This document shows, one piece after another, positions 28,407 to 28,421 of a stretch of 28,421 nt of DNA. Position 1 is the first letter of the stretch; every line of letters begins with the position of its first letter. Under the pieces are notes generated by a model. The model was given only the letters and a program-made list of their open reading frames with translations. It made no database searches and was not told the origin of the DNA. The translations under genes were made by a program, and so were the position numbers. Source of the DNA: Clostridiales bacterium (GTDB lineage: Bacteria > Bacillota > Clostridia > Oscillospirales > Acutalibacteraceae). The DNA lies in NCBI GenBank assembly GCA_019416395.1, contig DXXH01000003.1, forward strand, positions 11,892 through 40,312, given 5' to 3'.

Positions 28407-28421
28407 ATGGCGTTGGCAGGT
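28407..28421 (+). CDS. Start of a downstream gene, probably isoprenyl transferase
   Basis: ATG with GGAAGGGGG (28395-28403) just upstream and only five codons before the window ends (MALAG). The sequence cannot identify it. Undecaprenyl diphosphate synthase (uppS) is suggested only because it usually follows frr. Confidence 0.4.

Noticed and set aside
1..28421. CRISPR arrays, insertion sequences, integrase or phage genes
   Set aside because: No direct repeats with regular spacing and no transposase, recombinase or structural phage proteins were found on either strand.

Overview
The window (28.4 kb, roughly half G+C with a clearly more AT-rich stretch near 16.7-21.8 kb) looks like the chromosome of a spore-forming, anaerobic Clostridia member, probably a gut Oscillospiraceae/Acutalibacteraceae-type organism. 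Reasons: consensus sigma-A promoters and strong AGGAGG-type ribosome binding sites, a YlmC/YmxH sporulation-family gene, a CD1247-type protein beside efp, a Na+-pumping decarboxylase beta subunit, an Edd/IlvD-type sugar-acid dehydratase with a KDPG aldolase, and a gut-type beta-glucuronidase. The assignment is an inference from gene families; no rRNA is present.

Layout. 1-180: a perfect minus-strand promoter and a structured leader reading off the left edge. 338-3680: HAD phosphatase, rpsU (S21), yqeG, an M24 aminopeptidase and efp. 3748-4185: CD1247-like zinc-ribbon protein, then a stack of hairpins and a small exported/membrane-anchored protein. 5192-7589 (minus): sugar-acid dehydratase and eda operon. 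7790-10681: aroD and a two-module AAA+ ATPase. 10742-13854 (minus): flavin reductase, M3 oligoendopeptidase and its TetR-family neighbour. 14040: sugar O-acetyltransferase. 14952-16640: a unit with a yybP-ykoY (Mn2+) riboswitch, its terminator, an OadB/GcdB-type Na+-translocating beta subunit and a 46-residue gamma-like micro-subunit.

16.65-21.5 kb is an accessory restriction-modification island. One endonuclease gene (plus strand) is split into two frames exactly at an A AAA AAC heptamer. It converges on an operon of three adenine/N4-type DNA methyltransferases (minus strand), and a perfect 19-bp hairpin containing the end of the last methyltransferase gene separates the two. 21.85-28.4 kb returns to core genes: beta-glucuronidase, inorganic pyrophosphatase, ymxH, and the canonical rpsB-tsf-pyrH-frr-(uppS) translation/cell-wall cluster.

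How the genes may work together. Beta-glucuronidase releases glucuronate, and hexuronate catabolism ends in KDPG cleaved by Eda, so two separate loci here plausibly feed one pathway. The most unusual items are the Mn2+ riboswitch in front of a sodium-pump subunit and the frame-split restriction enzyme with two possible PD-(D/E)XK cores.
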